A model generated the notes under the pieces. The model ran no database searches. It saw only the letters and a list, made by a program, of their open reading frames with translations, and was not told the DNA's origin. The position numbers were made by a program, and so were the translations under genes. Of a stretch of 64,000 nt of DNA, positions 35,221 through 42,995 are shown one piece after another. The stretch is from Micrococcales bacterium 72-143. GTDB taxonomy: Bacteria > Actinomycetota > Actinomycetes > Actinomycetales > Microbacteriaceae. The stretch covers positions 434,001 through 498,000 of the forward strand of contig MKVM01000005.1 in assembly GCA_001898835.1 (NCBI GenBank), read 5' to 3'. Position 1 is the stretch's first letter. Each line of letters opens with the position of its first letter.

Positions 35221-36437
35221 AGAAACGCCTTCCCCTCGCCGCGGTAGCTCGGCATCCGGTCGAGGATGCGGCCGTCCTCCACCACCAGGAACTCGTTCAG
35301 GTGCTCGGAGAGCTCGCCCGCCTTCACGTGGCGGAAGAACACCCGATCACCGATCTTCAGCTCGGCGGCCGCGGGCCCCGTGACGGGGGTCTGCACCTCA
35401 CCCGCCTCCTCCCGCGGCAGGTACTTGAGCCCCTCCGGCCAGGCGGGACGCGGGAGGCGATCCTGTCCGGGCGGGCCGGAGGCGATCCATCCGCCGCCCA
35501 GCACCGTCGCGATGTCGGCGGTGGGCCGCCGCACGACGCTCAGCACGAAGGAGGCGGCCGGGGCGGGCTGGAAGTGCTCGTAGCCGTCGAACAGCAGCGG
35601 GCCGAACAGCCCGGAGCCGGCGGCGATCTCGGTCACCGCGGGGTCGTCGTGGGTCGACTCGAGCGAACCGGTGCCCCCGCCGTTCACGAACTCGAGGTCG
35701 ACGATCTTGCGCACCTCGGCGACGGCCGCACCGCGCCGCTCGCGCAGCTCCGACGCCGAGGCCTTCTGCATCGCCCGGACCGCGACGTTCGACAGACCCT
35801 GGTTGCCGACGCCCGCGATCTGCGCCTCGTAGGCCATCATCCCGACCAGGCGGAAGCCCTTCCGCTTGACGATCGCCGCCGCGAGCGAGGCGGCCTCCGC
35901 GACCTCGTGCACGGGCGAGCGGCGCACGCCCACGTGCCCGAGCACGGGGTTGCGGTAGGAGGCGTCGAGCTCGAGGCACACGCGGATCGCCGCCCGCTGA
36001 CCGGGCGGCGCGATACGGTCGACGAGGTCGAGGTGCTTCAGCGAGTCGACCATGAGGGTCACGCGGGAGGCGAGGCGCTCGTCCGCGGCGAGCTGGGCGA
36101 TCGCGAGGTGATCGGCGGTCGGGTAGCCGACCACGACGTCCTCGTGGGTCTCGGCGAGCCACAGCGCCTCCGGCAGCGTGTAGGCGAGGATGCCGTGGAA
36201 CCCCGGCAGCGCGAGCACCGCATCCAGCACCCCGCGCACCCGCACCGACTTGCTCGCCACGCGGATGGGCGTGCCCTGCGCCCGCGCCAGCATGTCGTGG
36301 GCGTTGGCGGCGAGCGCCTCGACGGCGATCACGCCGAACGGGGGCTCGACACCGTCCGTGGCGGACGCCAGGCGCGGCCACCACTCCGCGGGCGTGCGCC
36401 ACGGACGGTCGTTCTGGGGTTCGAGCGCGAGCATCAT
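35217..36437 (-). CDS. PLP-dependent amino acid deaminase/aldolase (alanine racemase fold)
   Basis: A 406-residue fold-type III PLP enzyme like D-threonine aldolase and D-serine dehydratase. The PLP lysine is in PIRVASKSVRVRGV; further barrel features are VGVRRSPVHEV, LEFVNGGGTGSLEST and the C-terminal domain with KIGDRVFFRHVKAGELSEHLNEF. The substrate is unknown, likely a D-amino acid. Translationally coupled to the lactone oxidase gene, and 6 bp downstream of the MFS stop, suggesting one transcript with MFS. Confidence 0.85.
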   Translation of the reverse strand: MMLALEPQNDRPWRTPAEWWPRLASATDGVEPPFGVIAVEALAANAHDMLARAQGTPIRVASKSVRVRGVLDAVLALPGFHGILAYTLPEALWLAETHEDVVVGYPTADHLAIAQLAADERLASRVTLMVDSLKHLDLVDRIAPPGQRAAIRVCLELDASYRNPVLGHVGVRRSPVHEVAEAASLAAAIVKRKGFRLVGMMAYEAQIAGVGNQGLSNVAVRAMQKASASELRERRGAAVAEVRKIVDLEFVNGGGTGSLESTHDDPAVTEIAAGSGLFGPLLFDGYEHFQPAPAASFVLSVVRRPTADIATVLGGGWIASGPPGQDRLPRPAWPEGLKYLPREEAGEVQTPVTGPAAAELKIGDRVFFRHVKAGELSEHLNEFLVVEDGRILDRMPSYRGEGKAFL

Positions 36438-36443
36438 GGCCCG

Positions 36444-37727
36444 CTACTTGACGTCGCGCACGAGCGAGACGACGAGGGCGCCGAGGATCGCGGCCGCCGC
36501 CGCCAGCATGAACAGGCCGCGGAAGCCGCCGAGCGCATCCACGACGAGGGCGCCGAGCAGCGGCGCGAGCGCCTGCGGCACCTGGAACGCGATGTTCATG
36601 ATGCCCAGGTCCTTGCCGCGGTCGTGCGGGTCGGGCAGCACCTGGGTGGCGAGCGCCTGATCGACGGCGAGGAAGGCGCCGTAGCCGAGCCCCAGGAGAG
36701 CGCCCGCGACGAAGGTCGCCTCGTAGCTGGTCGCGAAGACGAGCACGAACGCGGCGATGCCCTGGGCGAGCGAGCCCCAGATCACGAACACCTTGCGGCG
36801 CGCGAGCCGGTCGGACAGGTAGCCCACGACGAGGGCCGTCAGCACGACGCAGATGAGGTAGACGACGATGAGGGGCAGCAGCGCCTCCTCGGCCTTGTCG
36901 ATGCCGATGTCGAGCCCGAACGCGAGGTAGTACAGCAGCAGGCCGGTGCCGAGCGCGTTGCCGGTGTTGACGAGCACGCGGCTCGCGAGGGTCCACGCGA
37001 AGTCGGGGTGCTTGCGCGGCGAGATCCACAGGCCGCGCAGCAGGGCGTTCGCGGTGAACTCCGGACGCTGCTCCTTGGTGATCGGGATCTCCTTCGTCGC
37101 GAAGAGCACCGGCAGCACGAGGATCGCGAGGCCGATGGCCATCGCGAGGTAGCCGAGCATGATCGTGACGAACACCTCGGTGATGAGCAGCACGCCGAGG
37201 ATGATGCCGACGGCCTGCGGCGCCGACATCCAGCCCGACACGAAGCCGCGCTGACGGACCGGCACGAGGTCGGAGATGAGCGCCGTGAGGGCGGAGGCGA
37301 GCACGCAGAAGCCGACGATCGTGAGCGACCAGAACACGGCGATGAGCACGATCCCGTGCACGAGCCCGAGCGCCACGAGCGAGACCGCGAAGAGCGCGGC
37401 GCCGCCGATCACCCAGGGGCGGCGCCGGCCGAGGCGGGATGTGGTGCGGTCGGAGAGGAAGCCCGTCACCGGGAACGCGATGATGGCGCAGAACCCGGCG
37501 ATGCCGGAGATGACGCCGAACGCGACCACGGAGTCCGTCCAGTCCTGCGGGTGGCCGATCTCGGCGTCCACCTGCAGCGGCAGCAGCACCTGGAAGGGAC
37601 CGAGCTGGGCCATCCAGACGCCGAGCCAGGCGGCCGCGAACGCGGCGATCCAGGCGCCGGTGACCGCCTTCTGCGGTTCGGCGAACGCGGCCGGTGCACC
37701 GGTCGCGGTGTACTGCGGTGTCGACAT
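36444..37727 (-). CDS. MFS transporter (paralogue of 39721)
   Basis: A 427-residue 12-segment carrier. MFS loop motifs: DRTTSRLGRRRPWVIGG (between segments 2 and 3) and SDRLARRKVFVIWG (8-9). It resembles the glycoside-pentoside-hexuronide-like group by eye; the substrate is unknown. It shares long stretches, for example WISPRKHPDFAWT and NALGTGLLLYY, with the gene at 39721. The ATG at 37727 is 28 bp from the tetR stop. Confidence 0.9.
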   Translation of the reverse strand: MSTPQYTATGAPAAFAEPQKAVTGAWIAAFAAAWLGVWMAQLGPFQVLLPLQVDAEIGHPQDWTDSVVAFGVISGIAGFCAIIAFPVTGFLSDRTTSRLGRRRPWVIGGAALFAVSLVALGLVHGIVLIAVFWSLTIVGFCVLASALTALISDLVPVRQRGFVSGWMSAPQAVGIILGVLLITEVFVTIMLGYLAMAIGLAILVLPVLFATKEIPITKEQRPEFTANALLRGLWISPRKHPDFAWTLASRVLVNTGNALGTGLLLYYLAFGLDIGIDKAEEALLPLIVVYLICVVLTALVVGYLSDRLARRKVFVIWGSLAQGIAAFVLVFATSYEATFVAGALLGLGYGAFLAVDQALATQVLPDPHDRGKDLGIMNIAFQVPQALAPLLGALVVDALGGFRGLFMLAAAAAILGALVVSLVRDVK

Positions 37728-37755
37728 GGCGGGCTCCTGAGGTTGGTGTGGTGGG

Positions 37756-38367
37756 TCAGGCGGTCGGTGTTCCGGATGCCGCGAACGCGGTGAGCGCGTC
37801 CGCGGCGAGGTCGATGGTGCGCTCGGCAGCCGCGTCGTCGCGATCCGCGAGCCAGGCGAGGGTGACGCCGTCGGTGACGGTGACGACGAGGCGCGCGAGC
37901 TCGGCGACGGGGATGGTCCAGCGGATGCCGAGGTGGGCCTCGGCGGCGCTCAGCACCTGGGCCGCGAGCGCGTGGTAGCGCGCGTACTGCTCGGCAGGCA
38001 GGTCGGAGAGCTCGGGCGAGCGCAGCGCGTACTGGGTGAGCTCGAACATCGCCTGCTCGCGGCCGGGCGCCTGGCGCACGTGGTCGAGGTAGGCGGCGAG
38101 GGCGCGGCGGATGGCGTCGCGGGGGCCGGCCGCGTCGACGAGCAGCCCGGCGAGCGCGGCATCCCCCTCCCCCTCGACGACGAGCTCGACGACGTCGCGC
38201 AGCAGCTCGTCGCGGGAGGGCACCGCGTAGTGGAAGCTGCCGAGCGGCATCTGCGCCTCGGCGACGATGGCGCGCGTGGTGGCCGCGTGGACGCCGTCGC
38301 GGTCGACGACGACGAGGGCTGCCCGGGCGAGCGCGGCGCGGCGCTCGGATGCCGACATGCGTGCCAC
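37756..38367 (-). CDS. TetR-family regulator
   Basis: A 203-residue regulator: ALARAALVVVDRDGVHAATTRAIVAEAQMPLGSFHYAVPSRDELLRDVV is the DNA-binding part. GTG 38367 has AGGAG nearby; ATG 38358 is also possible. As first gene of tetR-MFS-deaminase-oxidase it probably controls this set. No clear palindrome is found in its 213-bp upstream region. Confidence 0.9.
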   Translation of the reverse strand: MARMSASERRAALARAALVVVDRDGVHAATTRAIVAEAQMPLGSFHYAVPSRDELLRDVVELVVEGEGDAALAGLLVDAAGPRDAIRRALAAYLDHVRQAPGREQAMFELTQYALRSPELSDLPAEQYARYHALAAQVLSAAEAHLGIRWTIPVAELARLVVTVTDGVTLAWLADRDDAAAERTIDLAADALTAFAASGTPTA

Positions 38368-38580
38368 GCGCTCTCCTCTCGCCGACGAATCCCCCAGAGT
38401 TGGTCAAGTGTCCCAGACGCGCGACCTGGACGCCAAACCCCCCGTTGGGGTGCGCCGGGCGCCCTCCGCGTGGCCTCGAGGCGCTGACTCCCTGCCCCAC
38501 CAGGACGGCAGCTTCGACCCGAAAACCGACACCCGGTGGGCCACAACTGCCGTCTCGACAACGGAGCAGAATGGAGGCGC

Positions 38581-38654
38581 GCCCTCGTAGCCCAACCGGC
38601 AGAGGCAGGCGACTTAAAATCGCCTCAGTCTGGGTTCGAATCCCAGCGAGGGCA
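38581..38654 (+). tRNA. tRNA with anticodon UAA (Leu), short variable arm
   Basis: A complete cloverleaf: acceptor GCCCTCG (38581-38587) with CGAGGGC (38647-38653) and discriminator A; anticodon stem GGCGA/TCGCC around loop CTTAAAA, giving TAA at 38615-38617; T arm CTGGG TTCGAAT CCCAG. The variable loop is only TCAGT, 5 bases. Bacterial leucine tRNAs normally have a long variable arm (type II), so a 74-nt type I form is odd. CCA is not fully encoded (ACCT follows). Its 3' end is the left copy of a 13-bp repeat bounding a small island. Confidence 0.9.
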
Positions 38655-38656
38655 CC
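38644..38656 (+). repeat. Direct repeat at tRNA 3' end (putative attL)
   Basis: CAGCGAGGGCACC, covering the last part of the T stem, the acceptor 3' strand and the discriminator. An exact copy lies at 39696-39708. Confidence 0.7.
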
Positions 38657-38709
38657 TGAGTAGGGATTTCGATGGTCTCCAGCCCGATCGGCTAAGGCCA
38701 TTGCAATAA

Positions 38710-38740
38710 GAAACGGCCCAGCCGAGGGCCGGGCCGTTTC
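38710..38740 (-). terminator. Bidirectional terminator between tRNA and DUF3800 gene
   Basis: GAAACGGCCC (38710-38719) pairs with GGGCCGTTTC (38731-38740), a perfect 10-bp stem with an 11-base loop; A-rich and T-rich ends suit both directions. It lies after the DUF3800 stop on the minus strand and after the tRNA on the plus strand. Confidence 0.75.
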
Positions 38741-38783
38741 GAGAAGTCCGGGCTATAGGCCGAAGGCCCACACCCGTTGCCAT

Positions 38784-39557
38784 TTAGTCTACCACCGAAG
38801 TTGTAGCCTCAGCGGAGTTGTTCCAACGACCATGTTCGTAGACCTGGACACTGTGATCCTCGTCCCTCCAACCGTTGAGGAAACTATCGACCCCAAGTCC
38901 AGCGCGCACGTATGCAGCGAGTTCAGCCTTATCACTACTCAGCGAGGCGAGCCCGGCGGATGCTCGGAACTCAAAAACTGCAGCAGATGTGAGCAGATCA
39001 ACGACTTGCAGCCCATCGGAGGTCTTGGAGTCCAGCCGAACCACCGTCGTCACAGCGAGCCGGTTGAGACGGCGATTCACTCCCGCCTTCAGTTCGTCCT
39101 CGAAGAGGATTTCGTCTGGAGTGCTGTAGTTGTCAGCGAGGACGGAGACGATCGTAGGGCTGCGGATACTAGCCAATACAAGTTGTTCAGCCATCTTCTG
39201 GTACGCAGTCCAACGATCTCCGAACCTGGCGATGGGGTCAGCCTGAAGTCGATCGGCGACGAAGCAATAGAACTTGAGATCGCCTGAAGCCAGGCAAAGG
39301 TCCAGGATCCGCTTGTAGATCGGCATCGTGCCCCGTGTGACCCCAGTGAAGTGGAATTCCTGATACCAGTGTTCTTGATCTCGGATCTTCTGAATCGCGC
39401 GGAGGAGTACGGAAGGCGCCTCCAACGCGACTAGGCCGACCCCGAAAAAGCGGTCGCTCGAGATCGAACCTGTCTCATCCAGGAACCTCACACCGGTCGG
39501 ATGCGACTTGGGTAGGCGACGCGCGGGTGGGCGAGCAGGGATCGAAGGGCTTGGCAT
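38784..39557 (-). CDS. DUF3800 domain protein
   Basis: A 257-residue protein of the DUF3800 family: the N-terminal motif VRFLDETGSISSDRFFGVGL (acidic pair typical of the family), the middle motif SVLADNYSTPDE, and the C-terminal LQVVDLLTSAAVFEFRA. The family has a predicted RNase H-like nuclease fold with acidic residues and is often found in variable islands with defence or mobile genes. No biochemical role is established here. Base and codon composition differ from neighbouring genes, supporting recent transfer. ATG 39557; no partner gene can be seen. Confidence 0.8.
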   Translation of the reverse strand: MPSPSIPARPPARRLPKSHPTGVRFLDETGSISSDRFFGVGLVALEAPSVLLRAIQKIRDQEHWYQEFHFTGVTRGTMPIYKRILDLCLASGDLKFYCFVADRLQADPIARFGDRWTAYQKMAEQLVLASIRSPTIVSVLADNYSTPDEILFEDELKAGVNRRLNRLAVTTVVRLDSKTSDGLQVVDLLTSAAVFEFRASAGLASLSSDKAELAAYVRAGLGVDSFLNGWRDEDHSVQVYEHGRWNNSAEATTSVVD

Positions 39558-39695
39558 GCAGACATGATGCCATCGACCTCCGCGAGCGCCACTGCGTATC
39601 CGCTACCTGGGCTGTCGACCCGAAGGCGATGACACTGCTGAGAGTTCGATTGGCTCAACCGTCGTGTCAGGAGTCGCTCGGCCAAGCACAGGCGT

Positions 39696-39708
39696 CAGCG
39701 AGGGCACC
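39696..39708 (+). repeat. Second copy of tRNA-end direct repeat (putative attR)
   Basis: CAGCGAGGGCACC, identical over 13 bp to the tRNA 3' end at 38644-38656. The flanking bases differ, so the match ends sharply on both sides. It lies 12 bp from the stop of the MFS gene at 39721. Confidence 0.65.
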
Positions 39709-39720
39709 GCATCCGCGCCG

Positions 39721-40995
39721 CTACTTCACCTTCACGACGAGCGCGATGACCGCGCCGCCGATCGCGGTGACGACACCGGCCAGCAGGAAGAGGCTCGAGA
39801 AGCCGCCGACGGATGCGACGATCACGGCGCCGAGCAGCGGCGCCATCGCGACGGGCACCTGGTAGGCGACGTTCATGATGCCGAGGTCCTTCGCGCGGTG
39901 GTGCGCATCCGGGATCACCTGCGTCGCGAGGGCCTGGCCCACCGCGAGGTAGGCGCCGTAGCCGAGGCCGAGCACGGCGCCCGCGACGAAGGTGGCGGTG
40001 TAGTCGGTGACGAACACGAGGATGAGCGCCGAGAGCCCCTGCACGAGCGCGCCCCAGATGACGAACACCTTGCGGCGCGCGATGCGGTCCGACACCCAGC
40101 CGCACACGAGAGCCGACAGCACGACCCCCAGCAGGTACACGAGCGTGAGCGGCAGGAACGCCTGCCGCGCCCGGTCGCCGAAGTCGAGCGAGTACGCCAC
40201 GTAGTAGAGCAGCAGGCCGGTGCCGAGCGCGTTGCCGGCGTTCACGAGGAAGCCGCTCACCCAGGTCCACGCGAAGTCGGGGTGCTTGCGCGGCGAGATC
40301 CACAGCCCCGACAGCAGCGAGCCGGTGGGTCGCTGCTCGGCGGTGATCGGCGTCTCCTTCACGAGAAGGAGCACCGGCAGCACGAGCACGGCGAGCACGA
40401 CCGCGAGCACGACGTAGCCGAGGGTCACCGTCGCGAACACTCCCGTGAACAGCACCGCCCCGAGGATGATGCCGATCGCACGCGGCGACGACATCCATCC
40501 GGCCACCCAGCCGCGCTGACGCACCGGCACCTGATCGTTGAGCAGCGAGGTGAGGGCGGATGCGGCGACGCTGAAGCCGACGAGGGCGAGCGTCCAGCAC
40601 ACGGTGACGAGTGCGAGCCCGTGCACGAACCCGAGCAGCAGCAGGGCGACCGCGAACAGCACCGCGCCACCGAGGATCCACGGGCGCCGCCTGCCGAAAC
40701 GCGACGTCGTGCGGTCGGAGAGGTAGCCCGCGATCGGGAACGAGAGGATGAGGAACGCACCCGCGATGCCCGACACGACGCCGAAGGCGACCACCGAGTC
40801 GGTCCAGTTGTCGGTCTCGCCGAGCTCGGCGGACACCTGCAACGGCAGCGCGACACGGAACGGGCCGAGCTGCGCCATCCACACACCCACCCAGGCGGCG
40901 GCGAAGGCGGCGATCCAGGCGCCGCTGACGGCCCGCTGCGGCTCGGCGAACGCGGCCGCCGACGGCGGGGTGGACACGGGGGCGGCATGCGACAC
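39721..40995 (-). CDS. MFS transporter (paralogue of 36444)
   Basis: A 424-residue carrier with 12 membrane segments and loop motifs DRTTSRFGRRRPWILGG and SDRIARRKVFVIWG. It is clearly a paralogue of the MFS at 36444 along its whole length. GTG 40995 is chosen over an upstream start because GAGGAGGAG precedes it. No regulator is adjacent on this side. Confidence 0.9.
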   Translation of the reverse strand: MSHAAPVSTPPSAAAFAEPQRAVSGAWIAAFAAAWVGVWMAQLGPFRVALPLQVSAELGETDNWTDSVVAFGVVSGIAGAFLILSFPIAGYLSDRTTSRFGRRRPWILGGAVLFAVALLLLGFVHGLALVTVCWTLALVGFSVAASALTSLLNDQVPVRQRGWVAGWMSSPRAIGIILGAVLFTGVFATVTLGYVVLAVVLAVLVLPVLLLVKETPITAEQRPTGSLLSGLWISPRKHPDFAWTWVSGFLVNAGNALGTGLLLYYVAYSLDFGDRARQAFLPLTLVYLLGVVLSALVCGWVSDRIARRKVFVIWGALVQGLSALILVFVTDYTATFVAGAVLGLGYGAYLAVGQALATQVIPDAHHRAKDLGIMNVAYQVPVAMAPLLGAVIVASVGGFSSLFLLAGVVTAIGGAVIALVVKVK

Positions 40996-41079
40996 GGCGG
41001 TCTCCTCCTCATCGAGTGCTCCCACTGTCGCAACACCCACGGCCGCCGTCGATCCCCCGTTGAGGGTGGGCGGGGCGGT

Positions 41080-41562
41080 CTACCCCGCGGAAGGGGAGGA
41101 TGCGGTGCCCGCCTCGAGCGCGGCCACCTTCACCTGGAGTTCGGCGAGCATCCGCACCTGGGTGCGGTTGAGCTCCAGAAGCGCCTGCACGTCCTTGCGG
41201 GCGGCCTGATCGATCTCGAAATCGTGCTGAGCGAGCGCGGCCGACACGGCATCCGAGCGCTTCGCCGCGATCAGCAGGATCGCCCCCTGCAGACCCGCCA
41301 GCATCGACAGGAACAGGTTGAGCAGGATGAACGGGTAGGGATCCCAGTGGTTGATCGCGGCGAGCGAGTTGAAGGTCGCCCACACCAGCATGAAGCCGAT
41401 GAAGACGCCCACGAACGTCCAACTGCCCATGCCGTTGCGGAGCCCGTCGGCCGCCCTGTCGCCGACGGAGAGCGACTCCCGCTCGCGCGCGTGCCAGTTG
41501 ATGCGGTGATGCGGTCGCGCCGTGTCGACCGGAACCGAATCGAGGATGTCGGATGCCTGCAT
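41080..41562 (-). CDS. DUF1003 membrane protein
   Basis: A 160-residue protein with two membrane segments (WTFVGVFIGFMLVWATFN; YPFILLNLFLSMLAGLQGAILLI) matching DUF1003, followed by a cytoplasmic coiled region (LLELNRTQVRMLAELQVKVAALE). Function unknown. ATG 41562. Single gene. Confidence 0.88.
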   Translation of the reverse strand: MQASDILDSVPVDTARPHHRINWHARERESLSVGDRAADGLRNGMGSWTFVGVFIGFMLVWATFNSLAAINHWDPYPFILLNLFLSMLAGLQGAILLIAAKRSDAVSAALAQHDFEIDQAARKDVQALLELNRTQVRMLAELQVKVAALEAGTASSPSAG

Positions 41563-41632
41563 GCCCACATCATGGCGCGATCGAGCGGATGCCGCGCGAG
41601 GCGCGCATCCGCCCACCGAGTGTCGTGCGGGG

Positions 41633-42955
41633 CTACGCCTTGGGGCGCGAGGCGAACTCCTCGAAGGCGGCGCGCGGCTCGTCGCGGGCCGGGATGCCGA
41701 CCAGGTCGCGACGGAACAGGAAGTTGATGATCCAGTTGCCGAACACGCGCGCCTTGCGCTCCCACATGGGCATCGCGAAGCCGTGGTACCCGCGGTGCAT
41801 CACCCACGCCACGAAGCCCTTGATGGCGAGCTTGCGGTACTGGTACACGCCGCGGTAGAGGCCGAGGCCGGCGACCGCGCCGAGGTTCTTGTGGAAGTAG
41901 TCGACGGGGGCGTCGCCGCGGATGTCGGCCACCAGGTTCTTGGCGAGGCGCTTGCCCTGGCGGACCGCGTGCTGCGCGTTCGGCACGCAGAAGCCGCCGA
42001 CACCGCCGCCCGAGAGGTCGGGGACCGCGGCCACGTCGCCGGCGGTCCACGCATCCGGGACCACCTCGCCGTTCTCGTCGACGATGCGGAGGTCGGCCTG
42101 CGCGCGCAGGCGGCCGCGCTCCTCGATCGGCAGGTCGGTGCCGCGCACGACGGGGTTCGCCATGACGCCCGCGGTCCAGACGATGAGGTCCGACTCGAAG
42201 CTCTCCCCCGTCGACAGCTCGATCTTGCCGCCGACGGCGCTCGCGAGCTGGGTGTCGAGGTGCACGGTGGCGCCGCGGCGGTCGAGCTCGCGGAGCACCC
42301 AGTGGCTCGTCGGTAGCGACACCTCGGGCATGATGCGGCCCATCGCCTCGATGAGGTGGAAGTGGGTGTCCTCGAAGGAGATGGTGTCGTAGGTGCCGAC
42401 GAGCGCGCTCGCGAAGCTGCGCAGCTCGGCGAACACCTCGATGCCGGCGAAGCCGCCGCCGACGACGACGACCGTCAGCAGGCGGTCGCGCTCGGGCCCG
42501 GCGGGCAGGTTCGAGGCCTTCGCGAAGTTGTCGGTGAGGCGGTCGCGGATGGACGCCGCCTCCTCGATCGTCTTGAGGCCGATCGCCTCGTCGGCGACGC
42601 CCGGGATCGGGAAGGTGCGCGACACGGCACCCGCGGTCATGACGATCGTGTCGTAGTCGATGGTCCACGGCTCGCCGACGGCGGGGGTGATCTCGGCGGT
42701 CTTCGCGACGTGGTCGACCTTGGTGACCTTCGCGGTGATGACGCGCGTCTTCTTGAGGTGGCGGCGGTGCGAGACGACCGCGTGACGCGGCTCGATGGAG
42801 CCCGCTGCGACCTCCGGGAGGAACGGCTGGTACGTCATGTACGGCAGCGGGTCGACGATCGTGACCTCGGCCTCGCCTCGGCGGAGGTGCTTCTGCAGCT
42901 TCTTGGCGGTGTAGAAGCCGGCGTAGCCGCCTCCGACGATCAGGATCTTGCGCAC
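41633..42955 (-). CDS. ndh: Type II NADH:quinone oxidoreductase
   Basis: A 440-residue single-subunit flavoenzyme that passes electrons from NADH to quinone without pumping protons. FAD-binding GGGYAGFYTAKKL at the N-terminus, NADH-binding VVVVGGGFAGIEVFAEL, the second FAD site AWTAGDVAAVPDL, and an amphipathic C-terminus (WERKARVFGNWIINFLFRRDL) for membrane contact. GTG 42955 has GAGGAG upstream. Related carotenoid or ferredoxin reductases are less likely given the C-terminal helix. Confidence 0.92.
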   Translation of the reverse strand: MRKILIVGGGYAGFYTAKKLQKHLRRGEAEVTIVDPLPYMTYQPFLPEVAAGSIEPRHAVVSHRRHLKKTRVITAKVTKVDHVAKTAEITPAVGEPWTIDYDTIVMTAGAVSRTFPIPGVADEAIGLKTIEEAASIRDRLTDNFAKASNLPAGPERDRLLTVVVVGGGFAGIEVFAELRSFASALVGTYDTISFEDTHFHLIEAMGRIMPEVSLPTSHWVLRELDRRGATVHLDTQLASAVGGKIELSTGESFESDLIVWTAGVMANPVVRGTDLPIEERGRLRAQADLRIVDENGEVVPDAWTAGDVAAVPDLSGGGVGGFCVPNAQHAVRQGKRLAKNLVADIRGDAPVDYFHKNLGAVAGLGLYRGVYQYRKLAIKGFVAWVMHRGYHGFAMPMWERKARVFGNWIINFLFRRDLVGIPARDEPRAAFEEFASRPKA

Positions 42956-42995
42956 GCTGGGGGTTCTCCTCGCTGGGGAAAAAGTCGGGTCCAAT

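Larger units (their letters stand above)
38657..39708. mobile_element. Mini-island inserted at the tRNA 3' end
   Basis: A 1,052-bp segment bounded by the tRNA 3' end and an exact 13-bp copy of it. It is visibly more AT-rich than its surroundings and contains one gene (DUF3800, 38784-39557) using codons rare in neighbours (CTT, TTG, GTA, AGT), plus a terminator. There is no integrase, so it is a remnant or is mobilised in trans. The rest of the segment, 39558-39695, shows no gene I can support. Confidence 0.65.

Noticed and set aside
35301-37793. 830-codon plus-strand frame opposite the deaminase and MFS genes
   Set aside because: The opposite-strand proteins have clear families and membrane segments; this frame is a compositional shadow rich in Arg, His, Asp and Glu.
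38832-39287. 151-codon plus-strand frame opposite DUF3800
   Set aside because: DUF3800 family motifs are on the minus strand; this is its shadow.
39488-39685. 65-codon minus-strand frame upstream of the DUF3800 gene
   Set aside because: It overlaps the DUF3800 start in another frame and has no recognisable features; a small partner protein cannot be excluded but is not supported.
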